Origin: Stentor coeruleus | Lineage: Eukaryota > Ciliophora > Heterotrichea > Heterotrichida > Stentoridae | Assembly (NCBI GenBank): GCA_001970955.1 | Contig: MPUH01000194.1 | Location: 20,502-84,501, forward strand | Direction of reading: 5' to 3' | Length of the DNA stretch: 64,000 bases | In this document: one piece after another, positions 1 to 10,035 of the stretch | How positions within the stretch are numbered: the stretch's first letter is position 1 | Layout: every line of letters starts with the position of its first letter | Made by a program: the position numbers and the translations under genes | Notes under the pieces: generated by a model | Told to the model about the DNA's origin: nothing | Seen by the model: only the letters and a program-made list of their open reading frames with translations | Database searches by the model: none

Positions 1-689
1 AAATAACCAAAGAGAATATTATGGAAGGTGCTTTTCTGCTTTGACTTTTATAGTTTTTTTTATTATTGTAGTGGTTTTTCAACTGACTAAGATTTATTTG
101 GTGTTAAAGGTTATTAAAAGGAGAAAAGTACAAGGATTGGTTAGATAGATAGAATTAAATACTTATAGAAATGATGTTTTAAGTTTAAATTTAAAATAGA
201 GAAGTAGAGACATGATTATGATAATGTATTGGGAAAATATCGAAATGCTTGTAAAATGTGAACTGAAGGGAGATAAATATTAAGCTATGGTATAAAATTA
301 TTTGTAAAAAATAAGGCCCTAAATATAGTAATTATAATTTAATAAGCGAATAAAATATTGATTACTTTTGGAAAGTTGGAGAAGATCAAATTTGGAACTA
401 GTAAGTCAGCATGATTATAAAAAATATTATAAATCTATTATAAACCTATTTTTTTTAAGACTTAAACACTTTCACACAAATTACTGCATAACTTCCAATT
501 TCGTTTTTCCTTTCAAAAACATTCAAGCCTAATATTGTATATCATCCATCCTAATACTTCCTATATATATTTTTTAATTATTCTTAATTGAATTTCACAT
601 AATTTATTAAACTACAATCATCATCATAATTTCATTTATTTTGTATATAAAATACAAGAAAATATTTTGTGTTAAATCAATAACTAATT
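1..689. other. AT-rich intergenic DNA
   Basis: No open frame of useful length and no recognisable RNA or repeat. It runs into a decayed kinase gene near 690. Confidence 0.5.
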
Positions 690-1390
690 GAAAACTTGCT
701 AGGTTTTGGAGGGTTTGATAGTTTTATAAGACAAACATTTGAATATATAAATCTCATATGCTATAAAAGTTGACAAAAAAAACGCAAAAATTTTTATATA
801 TGATCATGGAGTTACTTGGCCCAAGTTTTAGTAAAATACAGAAGCAGCAAGGGAAATTTTCTTTAAAAAAAAAGTAGTGTCTATACTTATACAAGTTTTA
901 TATATGCTACAATGCATTCATTCATATGGTATAGTTCATCGTGCTCAACAACTCCTAATAGGCCCAAATAACAATATGTGTTTAGTAGCTACGGTCTTGC
1001 ACGCAAATTTATTGTGAAAGGAATACATATTCATTATCAAAGCAATTGCTCAAGTGCCGGAAATTAACATATACTTCTCTCAACAACCACATAGGTTAAA
1101 CTCCAAACCAGAAAGACGATATAAAATCATTAGCTTATATCACCATTTCTTTAATGAATGGAAGACTATCATAGCAGCAATCTTCAAGAATCACTTCAAG
1201 TATCAAATGGAATAATGTATATAAAATAAAATCTACAATAAACTTGTATGAACTCTGTCAGAATTCGTTGTGTTTATCCAATATTCTCGAACTATAGATT
1301 AACATGAAGTGCCTGATTATGAATATCTTAGAAGACTTATAAAAGGAATAAAGCTATTAAAAACACTCTCGGAACCTATGAAATAAAGTG
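690..1390 (+). pseudogene. Decayed casein kinase 1-like protein kinase
   Basis: Several kinase blocks can be read in order on the plus strand, but in different frames and with stops between them. They are a glycine-loop remnant near 690-740, YAIKVDKKNAK near 758-792 (VAIK lysine strand), a catalytic-loop remnant IVHRAQQLLIGPNNN near 926-970 and SYGLARKFIVKGIHI near 985-1030. A CK1-style TYTSLNNHIG block lies near 1068-1098, followed by KDDIKSLAY, and PDYEYLRRLIKGI near 1311-1350. The order and wording are those of the CK1 family. The HRD aspartate reads as Ala and the DFG aspartate as Ser, so both catalytic residues are gone in addition to the frameshifts and stops. I infer a dead duplicate of a CK1-like kinase; the exact N-terminal border is uncertain. 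Confidence 0.8.
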
Positions 1391-2044
1391 AGAGCATAAT
1401 AAATGTGATAAACTTATCAGAAGCAGGACCTGAGAGCATAGGAAGCCCTGAGGAGCGATCAAAGCAGAAAAAGTCGCAGAAATTCAAATCTTACATGATC
1501 AGAAGAAAGTAATTATAATAAGAATTATATGACTTCATTTAATGTCCTTTGAGTTTCCTAGCATTCAGTGGTTTTCGTACTATAGTAAAGAACTCAGAAT
1601 TTCTATAAAGAAAAAGGGCTCAAAGATAGCTGATGATGTCAAGAAAACAAAAACTTTTGAAGCGAAAAATCTAAAGAAATGAATTTTTAGAGCTAAAGCA
1701 AGTCTGAGCCCTCAAGTGAAAAAAAATCAAAATTTCAGATGGCTATAAAGTCTGAAAAACATGTAGAAGGCAATGATGAGCAAATTGATAATATAAAGTC
1801 ACTATTATATCTGATTTCTCAAGAACCAATATTCACCCTTATGGACAAGGTTACCAGCGAGAGTATACCAAAGTCTGACCTAATAAAAAAAATTATGTCC
1901 TTTTGCAGGACAACTTTAAAAAAAATCTTAGTAGGCTCCTTGTATAATCTTTACGTAATTTAGTCCATAAGTTTCATTCTTCACTTAGAATCACTAACCC
2001 AATACAACTAAATAACCCTAATCTATACCAATAAACGGATAAAA
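1391..2044. other. Tail of the dead kinase region and START-gene 5' flank
   Basis: The sequence is less AT-rich than typical spacer and may be the decayed C-terminal tail of the CK1-like pseudogene. It holds a 74-codon open frame at 1739-1963 with no recognisable domain. I regard that frame as chance or remnant. The last 80 bases before 2045 are G-poor, as upstream of other genes here. Confidence 0.4.
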
Positions 2045-2671
2045 ATGTCGTCAGAGCTCGAGGTTAACCAAGAAAAAGCAGGCCAAGCTTTTGAAGATGG
2101 GATGAACCTCATCCAAGATATCGGTGGGTGGACTGAACTCTCTTCTAATTCTGATATAACTGTTTATCAGAGACCCACTGACTCAGGAATTAATGCAGTC
2201 AAGACTGAAGCTTTTTTCAATAAACCCTTTGCCCAAATGGCTGACTATTGCTGGAATCACTGGAAAGATCTTGAAATGACTTTATGGGATGTAATAAGAT
2301 ATATTGACTATCTTAAAGAATATGAAGACGGTAGTAGAATTAGAGTTGAAAGAACTAGAAATTTCGGCCCTGTGTCACCACGTGAAGGGTACTTGTATTA
2401 CTCAAAACAACAGCTTGACGAAAGCACTATTGTGCTCTTGGCTACATCATCGCCTCTTGAGTTCCCAATAACTGCAGATTGTGTTAAAGGAGAGCTAAAG
2501 TTTGGAATTCAGATATTTGAAGCTGTTGCTGGAGATGCGAATAAAACTCATTTGACTACACTTGATCAGGCTGATCCTAAAGGCAGTTTACCAAACTTTG
2601 TCGTCAATGAAGTTAACTTAGACAGAGGGAAGTTTTATGAGGCTTTAGTTAAAAAACTAAAATCGCTATAG
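2045..2671 (+). CDS. START-domain lipid-binding protein
   Basis: The product is a 208-residue protein that is almost entirely one START (StAR-related lipid transfer) domain. Visible hallmarks are WTELSSNSDITVYQRP at the beginning, VERTRNFGPVSPREGYLYY in the central beta sheet, and the C-terminal DQADPKGSLPNFVVNEV, the classic DPKGxxPxxxVN segment before the last helix. The last helix (residues about 190-206) closes the lipid cavity in this family. There is no signal peptide or membrane segment, so it should be a soluble cytosolic carrier of a sterol, phospholipid or ceramide; the ligand cannot be told from sequence. It is single-exon and ends with TAG. The ATG is preceded by a short AT-rich leader. 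Confidence in the fold is high, in the ligand none. Confidence 0.88.
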   Translation: MSSELEVNQEKAGQAFEDGMNLIQDIGGWTELSSNSDITVYQRPTDSGINAVKTEAFFNKPFAQMADYCWNHWKDLEMTLWDVIRYIDYLKEYEDGSRIRVERTRNFGPVSPREGYLYYSKQQLDESTIVLLATSSPLEFPITADCVKGELKFGIQIFEAVAGDANKTHLTTLDQADPKGSLPNFVVNEVNLDRGKFYEALVKKLKSL

Positions 2672-3016
2672 AGATAGTTATTTATGAGAGGATATTTTTA
2701 GATATGGTCAGAAGGATTTTTATAGCTGAAAATCTTAGGATGTTTGAAGTATTTTTGGTAAATTTTTTTGGTTTTGCTGTGAGAATAGGATTAAATTGTG
2801 GAGTAGGGATTTGAGAGGAATCATAATGATTGCCTTATAAATTTCATGTTTGGAAGTATAGTTTAATGCTTTTTAGATGACTCTTTTATATCTAAAATCG
2901 ATTATGGAATATAAGAAAGGGTTCACTCTACTAAAATTTGCCATTTAAATTTTGTTTACAAGTTATTTCTATATATAAACTAACTAAAAAGGTTAAAAAT
3001 ATTAGACTTAACAAAA
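2672..3016. other. 3' flank of the START gene
   Basis: AT-rich spacer, G-rich and C-poor on the coding strand just after the stop, as seen downstream of other plus-strand genes in the window. No gene seen. Confidence 0.5.
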
Positions 3017-3191
3017 AGTTAAAGTTCATAAAGTTTAAAGTGTGTGATAGTTAAGGTGGCATGGTTTAAACCTTGTCCGATAGAGGTTTGTTTGTCCTAC
3101 GATCTCTTTCTTTGGGCGGATTCGGTATGTTAAACCACTCGTTGCCGCTGGTTATGTGACTTTTTACTTGGCTGAGGAGTTAAAGTTCATA
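3017..3191 (+). mobile_element. Candidate SINE-like or structured RNA insert between 14-bp direct repeats
   Basis: A block of about 147 bp (3031-3177), clearly richer in G+C than its surroundings, lies between two copies of agttaaagttcata (3017-3030 and 3178-3191), which resemble a target-site duplication. Inside, tggtttaa (3062-3069) is exactly complementary to ttaaacca (3130-3137). The flanking ggca (3058-3061) can pair with tgcc (3143-3146), giving a long hairpin. TGGCATGGTTT at 3057 resembles a Pol III A box, GATTCGGTAT at 3119 weakly resembles a B box, and a T5 run follows at 3161. It could be a tRNA-derived SINE, a retroposed small RNA or an unidentified ncRNA gene. Not recognised as any snRNA, SRP or 5S RNA. 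Confidence 0.35.
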
Positions 3192-3565
3192 GCATATATA
3201 CATGATAAATGTTTAAATTTAGATATTCATATGACATTTTCCTATCATTAACAAAATATAGAAACCATTTTCTATTGCACAGCTCTCTAAAAAATCCCCA
3301 TTACTTCTTTCTTCACTTTTATAGCATAATTATTTATTATTATCCAAAATTATATGCATTCCCTTGTCAAAAACTTCCTATTTATATTTACCTAAATTCT
3401 CTAAAAAGATTAGATTTTTAAACAAAGCAACCAGAAATTCTTTCAAATCCAACTTAAACAGAACTTTTATAAAAATCTGAATTAAAATCTATGTTTCCTA
3501 AGAAAAATTAAAAATTTAATATGCCCATTATATTAAATCATGATTTAAATATAAATTTGGGATAT
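3192..3565. other. G-poor 5' flank of the helical-repeat gene
   Basis: Pyrimidine/A-rich on the plus strand. A 70-codon frame at 3209-3421 rich in F, Y, L and S has no features of a real protein. An in-frame ATG at 3521 would extend the next gene by 15 residues. Confidence 0.45.
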
Positions 3566-6500
3566 ATGATAAGAAGCTTACTTAGATGCACTAAAAAATA
3601 CTTTTTTGCAATGCCAAGCAGGTCTTTTACTGAAGCTTATATATTGGAAAAGCAAGCTTTTAACAAGAAAAAGCAAGCAGGTAATCAATTCTCTGAGATC
3701 CCATTTTCTGATATGCTAGAAAATATTCACAACAAAGTTGATAATTTTTGTACTTACCAGCCTTTAGAAGACGAAATTGATACTGTTACCAATCTGAAGT
3801 CCCGTTTGTCTTGTCTGAACTTTAAAGATCTAATCTTTTATAGCTCTTGGTATGGAAAACAGCCACGAATTTCTAAAGAATCTAAAGAAATCCATGATCT
3901 CATATGGCAGCATACTAAAGACCTTACAATTTCCGAAGCTTTAAATACAGAAGAACTTTTTATCATAGCGACAAANTCCGAAGCTTTAAATACAGAAGAA
4001 CTTTTTATCATAGCGACAAACATGCTTAAAAATCCAAAATCTCCTGAATACTTTGATTCGATCATAGAATTTCTCATCAATCATCCAACAAAATACCTTG
4101 ATATGGAGCAAGTTGCTGCTATAATCGATTTAGGTTTCAACAAAGGCAATAGTATCAATAAAAAACTCTTATTCCAAGCTTTAGAATTACTGGAAAAGAG
4201 GATGTCTCAAAGTTACAATGGTAAAAAACTCCTAAATGTATTAGAAATCTGTGCAAAAGCTAACCACTTGTATCCTAATTCCACAGCCTGCATAAAAAAA
4301 ATAGTTAATTTACTAGAAAACAAAGTGGATCTTGTTGACTACTATGACTACTTGAAAGTTATTGATATTTGTAATAAGTCAGACTGCATAAATAAATCGT
4401 TTTTAAGTGTGAGTTTTAAATATCTCACAACAGTTTATACTGAAAGAACTCTAAGTCTACCTATAAAATTCTTGTTTAGGATGATAGAATGTCTTGCAGA
4501 GATTAATAGAAAAAAGAATTTTTATGTTTCGAATTATATACGAAGTGAAATTTTTAATGATATCGCAAATAAAATTACTGTAGAAAATTTAAAAGGTGAG
4601 AATTATGGGAAAATATTTGATGATATGATGCAGTTAGAAAAAAAAATTCCAAATAAAATCATTAATGTGTTTTTCAAGATGTTTGAAGAAGAGAAGATTA
4701 TAAATAATGCTTATGTTCTTTGTTATCAGAGTTTGATGCATTGTGAGTTTAACAAAAGCACCCCACCTTCTATAAAATTAGACATAAAGCATTTGGTAGA
4801 TAAGCCAATTTCTGAGGTTTTGAGGATTTTCAATACTGTCTATAACTCAAAGATTGATATTTTGGTAAAAATCATCGCTCTTCTCCAAGTAGAAACTAAA
4901 AAAATGTAACTTATAAATAGGATTCATTCATTTATATCAACTAAGCTACTTAGTAATGCCCTTGAGTTTTTGAAAGCTGTGGATGAAGTTGGGTTACTCA
5001 AAAAATCTCTTCATCACATAAACAAAGATATTGACTATTGTTTGAATTTACTTGCTAAAAACCATGAGACTTTAAGCATTCCTTGTGTTGTATCTAATAT
5101 AATCAAATTCTATAAATTTAGTGCTGATACCTCTAAAGTTTACTTAAAAGAAATAGCTAAAGCTTATTCTGAAAATGAGCTTATTAAAGTTCTAACATTT
5201 AGACACAATTATTCGTTGGAGTCTTTAGTCTATTTAATAGAAATTTGTGATGGAAAAGTCCCTGAAGAATCGATTTATCCTATTTTTGGGCATATCCATG
5301 AAGATTCCAACCAGATGGAAGTGCAATCTTTAGCTAAATTTATAAACAAACTAGATGGAAAAGTTTATGAAGAAGAAAATTTCGAGTATAACGCCCAAAT
5401 TTTCTTTAATTTCCTTAAAAACAAGAATCTAGACAAATATTTTAGTCCTTTTATGGCTAACATTATTCACTATCTTGAAAACCTCAATGATCAGAAAATT
5501 GCTGAACCTAAAGCTCTGAAAATATCGAGCTATTTAGCTATTTGTGGTGCTATGACCCAGAAACTCGCTACAAAAGTTCTTGATGCTCATATAAACAAGC
5601 ATATTAAAGATCATGATAGCTTTTTTTATTTATGCCAATTTCATAGTAATCCTAGTTTTATGGAAAAAATATATAAAAGAGTTATTCCTGAAGTAATTTT
5701 TATTTAGTATGTCAGTGTATTTCAAATGATTGATGCAAAAACTTTGTGTAATAGGATCAATGCTTTTTCTCAAGTACCATTTAAGGATGATGAAACTGAT
5801 GAAAATTTTATGGAAAGCTATATGGATAAAATCAGGAAATGGAATCCATTTAGTATAGAAGATTTATTTTTTATATTGGAAAATATTCATTATAACTCAA
5901 GTGTAGCCAATCATAACATTATTGAGAAGTTTATTGACTTTGTTGGTAAAAGGATTGCTTGTGATGACAATGGGCTTAACATTGTAAATATGATACGAGG
6001 TATAAAAGCATTCTGTAAATACCCTTATAAAGATTCAATGGTATTTCAAAAACTTTATTCAGATATAGGACGGCTTTACCTCAAACTTCATGAGGAACAG
6101 AAAGTAGAAATTATCCAAGCCCTTGGTGAGCGAGGATTTTGCAACAAAGAAGTTTTTAAAACTGTGGTCAAAGACATAATCAAAAGGAATGAATTAAAAG
6201 ACTTAATAGTAAGCGTCCTAGCTTCAGTATGTGATGTTAACCTTCAAAATGAGGATTTCGCTTCATTGCTTTATAGAAATCTTGATTCTATTATAAAAAG
6301 CCAACTAAAATTTAATAACCACTCAGCTATTATAAAATCCGCATATTGTCTTGCTCACAAAGATGCCCCAATCGATAAATTTGAATCCTTACTTCAATTG
6401 AAAGTAAAAAATGCAGACCGGTCGAGACTCTTTTTCAGAAAAGCTCTTATAATGCTTTATTATTTCGAAAATAATGGCATTTTCTCAATATACTCTTCAG

Positions 6501-6841
6501 ATAGAGAATTGTTTGATAAAGCTATAGATAACTTTGCCTTATACGGTATCCAAAAATCCAAACTTAAATCTCTTGAAGATAATCTAAAAAGCGCAGGGAT
6601 TGAAGCTTTATCTATGACAAAATATAAAGGTATGCATATACCACTATATGTTCCAAAAAGAAATACTGTGATTATTCCTAAAAGTATCACAGTGACAACT
6701 TATGATGGGAAAAACTTACAAGGGGAGTTCAATTTACTTGATAAAATCTTGATAAAAGCAGGAGCTGCTGTACACTTTATATCACTAAATCCAAATCCAA
6801 AAGAATTACAAGAATTATCTGAGTTGATTTCCAGATATTAA
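3566..6841 (+). CDS. Large alpha-helical repeat protein, probably mitochondrial (three exons)
   Basis: Three open frames join in phase when two 15-nt introns (4906-4920 and 5693-5707) are removed, giving exons 3566-4905, 4921-5692 and 5708-6841. The protein is about 1,066 residues once a 45-nt assembly duplication at 3932-4020 is discounted. I start at the ATG at 3566 rather than 3521 because MIRSLLRCTKKYFFAMPSR is basic, Ser/Arg-rich and lacks acidic residues, like a mitochondrial presequence. The rest is a run of roughly 35-residue helical hairpins without Cys/His motifs, similar in style to the OPR/FASTK-type organellar RNA-binding proteins. The last 40 residues (GEFNLLDKILIKAGAAVHFI) look faintly like a RAP-domain tail. 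The role, organellar RNA processing, is inferred from style only. The stop is 30 bases before the next gene's ATG. Confidence 0.75.
3932..4020. other. Assembly join: N with duplicated 44-bp flanks
   Basis: Bases 3932-3975 and 3977-4020 are identical and separated by a single N at 3976. With the N this adds 45 nt, so the frame survives and 15 residues appear twice. Confidence 0.9.
4906..4920 (+). other. 15-nt intron
   Basis: GTAACTTATAAATAG; GT...AG with A at position 10. Without removal the frame ends at TAA (4907-4909); with removal it runs on through 5692. Confidence 0.92.
5693..5707 (+). other. 15-nt intron
   Basis: GTAATTTTTATTTAG; GT...AG with A at position 10. Removal bypasses the TAG at its end and keeps the frame through to 6841. 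Confidence 0.92.
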
Positions 6842-6871
6842 TAATTATTTTTAGTGTCAAATATTTTTAAT

Positions 6872-7600
6872 ATGAAAGCTGCCCTTCTAAGAAGGATAGC
6901 CATAAATAAACTTAGGGTCGACAATTTGCTTAAAGCTCAGACCGGAACTTTTAATAGAAGAAGTCCTAAGGAGCTGGATCAAGTATTTGGATTATCATAT
7001 TCTGACTTGAAAACAACTCAGGAATTGATTTTACCTGAACCTGATTTAGGAAGGATACCTCAGAGTTCACAAGAGTTCTTAGTTAATGCTATGTTTAGGT
7101 ATAATTCGACATTTAAAAGTGAAGAAGGGATGAGTAAAGATATTGATGGGTTTAAGGGAAATGAGATTACAATGCAAGCTTATGTTGAATATTATTTAAG
7201 AACTCTTATAATGTGCTCATATGAAGAAGGAGTTTCTGTTACATCTGGGGAAAGAATTGTCATGGATATGGGTTTACATAAAGGTCATCACGATTTTGTT
7301 ATTAAAAGGGGTGGTTTCCCAATAATCGTATTTAGGCTTGTAAGAGAAAATAATCATATCAAAGGACTGCCTATAGAGCAAGCTTTTACTAGTAATATTT
7401 TTGAAGTCTATTCAGCATATTGGAAAAACCCAGTCTGGCCACTTTATGGATGCATTTGCGACCTAAACTCATGGATTTTCATAAAATACGATGGCGAATT
7501 CTTTTACCGATCATCTAAAACCCATAAATTAGCCCTACACAGCGCATCAATACTCTCTCTTGCCGCAAAAATCTTAAGCATAATTGACTCCAAAACATAA
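6872..7600 (+). CDS. PD-(D/E)XK-nuclease-fold-like protein, possibly organellar
   Basis: A single-exon protein of 242 residues from the ATG at 6872; a GTG-initiated extension to 6854 is not needed. The N-terminus MKAALLRRIAINKLR is basic and could be a mitochondrial presequence, matching the upstream gene. In the second half, GHHDFVIKRGGFPIIVFR resembles the core strand of PD-(D/E)XK nucleases (D, then hydrophobic strand, then E-x-K), and PLYGCICDLNSWIFIKYDG resembles the YGIVxxGxxWxF strand found in many of these domains. The expected Glu is Phe (IIVF) and the Lys is Arg, so catalysis is doubtful. I infer a degenerate nuclease fold used for binding; a profile search is needed to confirm. It is close behind, and on the same strand as, the helical-repeat gene. 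Confidence 0.6.
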   Translation: MKAALLRRIAINKLRVDNLLKAQTGTFNRRSPKELDQVFGLSYSDLKTTQELILPEPDLGRIPQSSQEFLVNAMFRYNSTFKSEEGMSKDIDGFKGNEITMQAYVEYYLRTLIMCSYEEGVSVTSGERIVMDMGLHKGHHDFVIKRGGFPIIVFRLVRENNHIKGLPIEQAFTSNIFEVYSAYWKNPVWPLYGCICDLNSWIFIKYDGEFFYRSSKTHKLALHSASILSLAAKILSIIDSKT

Positions 7601-7775
7601 AAAATATTTTTCAGCCTCAAAAAATCTTAATCCTAACATTCATCAATCACTTTTAAATCTTTTTACGTTATTATCATCACAAAGATTTCTAGTAAATTAT
7701 GGATCTTTTATAAGAAATCAATATAAAATTTGTATAAAGTTTACATATATAAGCATCAATGGTTTGGAATAATAA

Positions 7776-8129
7776 ATGGCTAAAGGAAAGGGAGACGAAA
7801 AGAAGCCAGACAAATCTAAGAAGGTAAGTCTGCTCTCTAAACCTTCCAATGCTGGAGGAGGGGATAAGAACAAGAAAAAGAAGTGGTCCAAGTCAAAGAT
7901 TAAGGATAAGTTAGATAGTGCTGTGTACTTTGATCAGGAAACTTACGATAAGCTTGTTAATGAAATCCCAGTAAAGAATAAAATGATTACTGCTGCTGTT
8001 GTTTCTGACAAACTGAAAATCAGCGCTTCGTTGGCTAGACATGCTCTTCAAGAACTTGAAGCCAGAGGAACTATTCAGAGAGTTGGTGACCCACATCGCA
8101 GTCTTAAGATTTACACCAGAGCAGTTTAA
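7776..8129 (+). CDS. RPS25: 40S ribosomal protein eS25 (RPS25)
   Basis: A 117-residue small ribosomal subunit protein. The Lys-rich N-terminal tail (residues 1-40) ends in KKKKWSKSKIKDKLDSAV. It is followed by the family's winged-helix domain: FDQETYDKLVNEIP, ITAAVVSDKLKI, SLARHALQELEARGTIQ and the final IYTRAV. All of these match eS25 in order and length. It sits on the head of the 40S subunit near the E site. Single exon, start at the first ATG, stop TAA. The 3' flank is strongly C-poor. One of the most certain calls in the window. Confidence 0.97.
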   Translation: MAKGKGDEKKPDKSKKVSLLSKPSNAGGGDKNKKKKWSKSKIKDKLDSAVYFDQETYDKLVNEIPVKNKMITAAVVSDKLKISASLARHALQELEARGTIQRVGDPHRSLKIYTRAV

Positions 8130-8749
8130 ATTACTTAGATTTAATATATGCTTTTGATGTCTGGGTTGATAATGATTAAATTTAGATTGATGAAATGATT
8201 GATTTAGAAAATTATGATATTATTTAGAGTATTGCGAAATATTGGAATAGAGAGGGTTGATGAAGTTAAGAGTTTGTTTAGGGGATAAAAAATTGTTGAA
8301 GAATAGGTAGTCAGATATTGAAGTTTAGTTTTAGAATTAGATGATTAGTTTTGTGTAGTTATTATAATAAGGATTGTAATAAGGAAAATTGGAGGGTTAA
8401 TTTGTTTTTATTATGGAAATAATTTTTTTTGAAGAGTTTTATGAGATTTTGTGGATAATCAGGTTTTTTGTAGGATATAAGATATGAAAATATTGAAAGA
8501 TATGCATTTTAATTGATAAACTGCATTTTTCAAGGAATGAGCTTAGATAAACATCGTTTCCATTTATAAATATACCAATCGAATAATTTATTTTATTAAC
8601 AATGCTTTATTCAACCATATAAAAATTCAATAGATTAAAAGTATTTATGCAATTAAATCATAATTTATATCTTAAGTTTTAAATGAAAATCTTATCTAAT
8701 AAAGAAAAAAAAAGCATCAAATTGTTATAGACATAGCCAAATAATCTAA
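8130..8749. other. Spacer between convergent genes
   Basis: The first 350 bases are G/T/A-rich and nearly free of C on the plus strand, typical of the 3' flanks here. The rest is AT-rich. No gene or repeat seen. Confidence 0.5.
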
Positions 8750-9082
8750 CTAGTCAATATCCATAAAACTTAAAATAATTCTATTTTTCTGTTCTTCTTT
8801 ATCTTCAACTATCATCTTATCTCTCTGTTTCTTTTTTCTTCCTATCACACAATAAGACTGATTGTTTATATTCAATTTTTCAATTTTCTCTGTAACTATC
8901 TCTGTTTGCAGTGAATTAATAAAGTCTAGAGCCGCCTCTTTATCGAAATTCTCAGACACATCATCTAGAGTATATTTATCAAACTTACCTTGTAGTCCAA
9001 TTGGTTTTTCTAAAGCTTCAGTCATAAGATTCATCCTTTGAGCGAATTCTTCTTCGTAATTGCCTTTAAGTTTGAAATCCAT
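8750..9082 (-). CDS. Small conserved-looking acidic protein, function unknown
   Basis: Using the ATG at 9082 the product is 110 residues, starting MDFKLKGNYEEEFAQRMNLM. The frame is open upstream to an earlier ATG at 9124, but those 14 residues (hydrophobic, AT-driven) look like leader. The protein is a charged, mostly helical polypeptide with no Cys or membrane segment, a predicted helix at residues about 8-25 and a basic KKKQRDK cluster near residue 83. The gene is divergent from the coiled-coil gene at 9267 with 184 bases between the ATGs, so the two probably share a promoter region. I do not recognise the family. Confidence 0.6.
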   Translation of the reverse strand: MDFKLKGNYEEEFAQRMNLMTEALEKPIGLQGKFDKYTLDDVSENFDKEAALDFINSLQTEIVTEKIEKLNINNQSYCVIGRKKKQRDKMIVEDKEEQKNRIILSFMDID

Positions 9083-9266
9083 GATTATATTTAATGTCAA
9101 AATTCTTACATTTAGACTCTTCAATTTTTAAATATTTTATTATCAAAGCATATCTTTTACAAATCTTAGGCATGCTTAAGTGAATTGTATTTTTTCAGGA
9201 AAAAATTGGAAACTACTATGAAAATCAAGTTCCATATTGGACTTCATAATTTGAAAATTCGTTAAG

Positions 9267-9941
9267 ATGGAAGAAGACTCTATGGATTACACTGTGTTTT
9301 TAGAAGCTAAACAACTTAGAAAACAAGCTGAAGATGATGCAAAGTTATTATCTAATCGCCTAGCTTTACTACGTATGGAAGAGCAAAAAGCTCTGAAGAA
9401 AATCGAAGAAACTCGTCGCAAGGCTCAAGAAATTATGGAAGCTCGCATTCGCAACCAGGAGCTTTTAAAGGAAAAAGAAGAAAAGGAGCGTTTAAAACAA
9501 GAAGAGGAGCGTTTAAAGCTTTTGGAAATTCAAAACACCAAAGCTCAAGACCGCATGCAAAGAGAACAGCGTGTCGAAGGCTGTAAAGCTAAAAATCGTT
9601 ATGAAGCAAAAGAGCTCAAAGAAAAAATGCAAGAAAATCTCGAAATAGCTGAGCGTAAAAAACAAGAAGAGCTTGAAATAAAAACAAACATGAAAAATCA
9701 AATCAAGACTCAAAAATCTTTGGCCCAAGAAAAAAGAAGGCTTATGAATGAAGCTAAAAAAGCTCAAGCTCGTGAAGAACTTGAAAGAAGAATTAGAGAA
9801 CAGGAACAAATAAGAAGAAATTATGAAGACTCAGTATCAAGAATGGAACAAGAAGAACTTGAATTGATACAAAGACTTCAAAATACCCAACTTATGCAGC
9901 AGTCTGTATATGAAGATTTAGAAGAGGCAATGAGGTCATAG
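9267..9941 (+). CDS. Coiled-coil protein, probably cytoskeletal or ciliary
   Basis: A 224-residue protein that is almost wholly one charged alpha helix. From residue about 12 to 220 it is Glu/Lys/Arg/Gln-rich with hydrophobic residues at heptad spacing and no Pro or Gly in the body. The acidic start MEEDSMDYTVFLEAKQ and the C-terminal QNTQLMQQSVYEDLEEAMRS are the only distinctive parts. Such short coiled coils are common among ciliate basal-body and axoneme proteins, but no family signature is visible, so location is an inference. Codon use is unusually rich in CGT/CGC Arg in the first half, compared with AGA elsewhere in the window. Single exon. Confidence 0.75.
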   Translation: MEEDSMDYTVFLEAKQLRKQAEDDAKLLSNRLALLRMEEQKALKKIEETRRKAQEIMEARIRNQELLKEKEEKERLKQEEERLKLLEIQNTKAQDRMQREQRVEGCKAKNRYEAKELKEKMQENLEIAERKKQEELEIKTNMKNQIKTQKSLAQEKRRLMNEAKKAQAREELERRIREQEQIRRNYEDSVSRMEQEELELIQRLQNTQLMQQSVYEDLEEAMRS

Positions 9942-10035
9942 GTTATAATTGCCCAAAATTCATTAGTTACTATAATAAAGTAAGCTAATTATATACATTT
10001 TTAATGCTTTTTCTTATTTTTTTTTACTAATAATC

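Noticed and set aside
3209-3421. 70-codon frame rich in Phe, Tyr and Leu
   Set aside because: Lies in G-poor 5' flank; low-complexity, no motif.
3932-4020. Tandem repeat in the helical-repeat protein
   Set aside because: The two copies are separated by an N and are identical, which fits an assembly join rather than a protein repeat.
6839-6872. Possible third intron joining the helical-repeat gene to the next frame
   Set aside because: There is no GT within 15-16 nt of the candidate AG, so TAA at 6839-6841 is taken as a true stop.
7811-7840. GTAAG-type splice donor inside eS25
   Set aside because: No AG at 15 or 16 nt, and the frame is continuous with a family-typical length.
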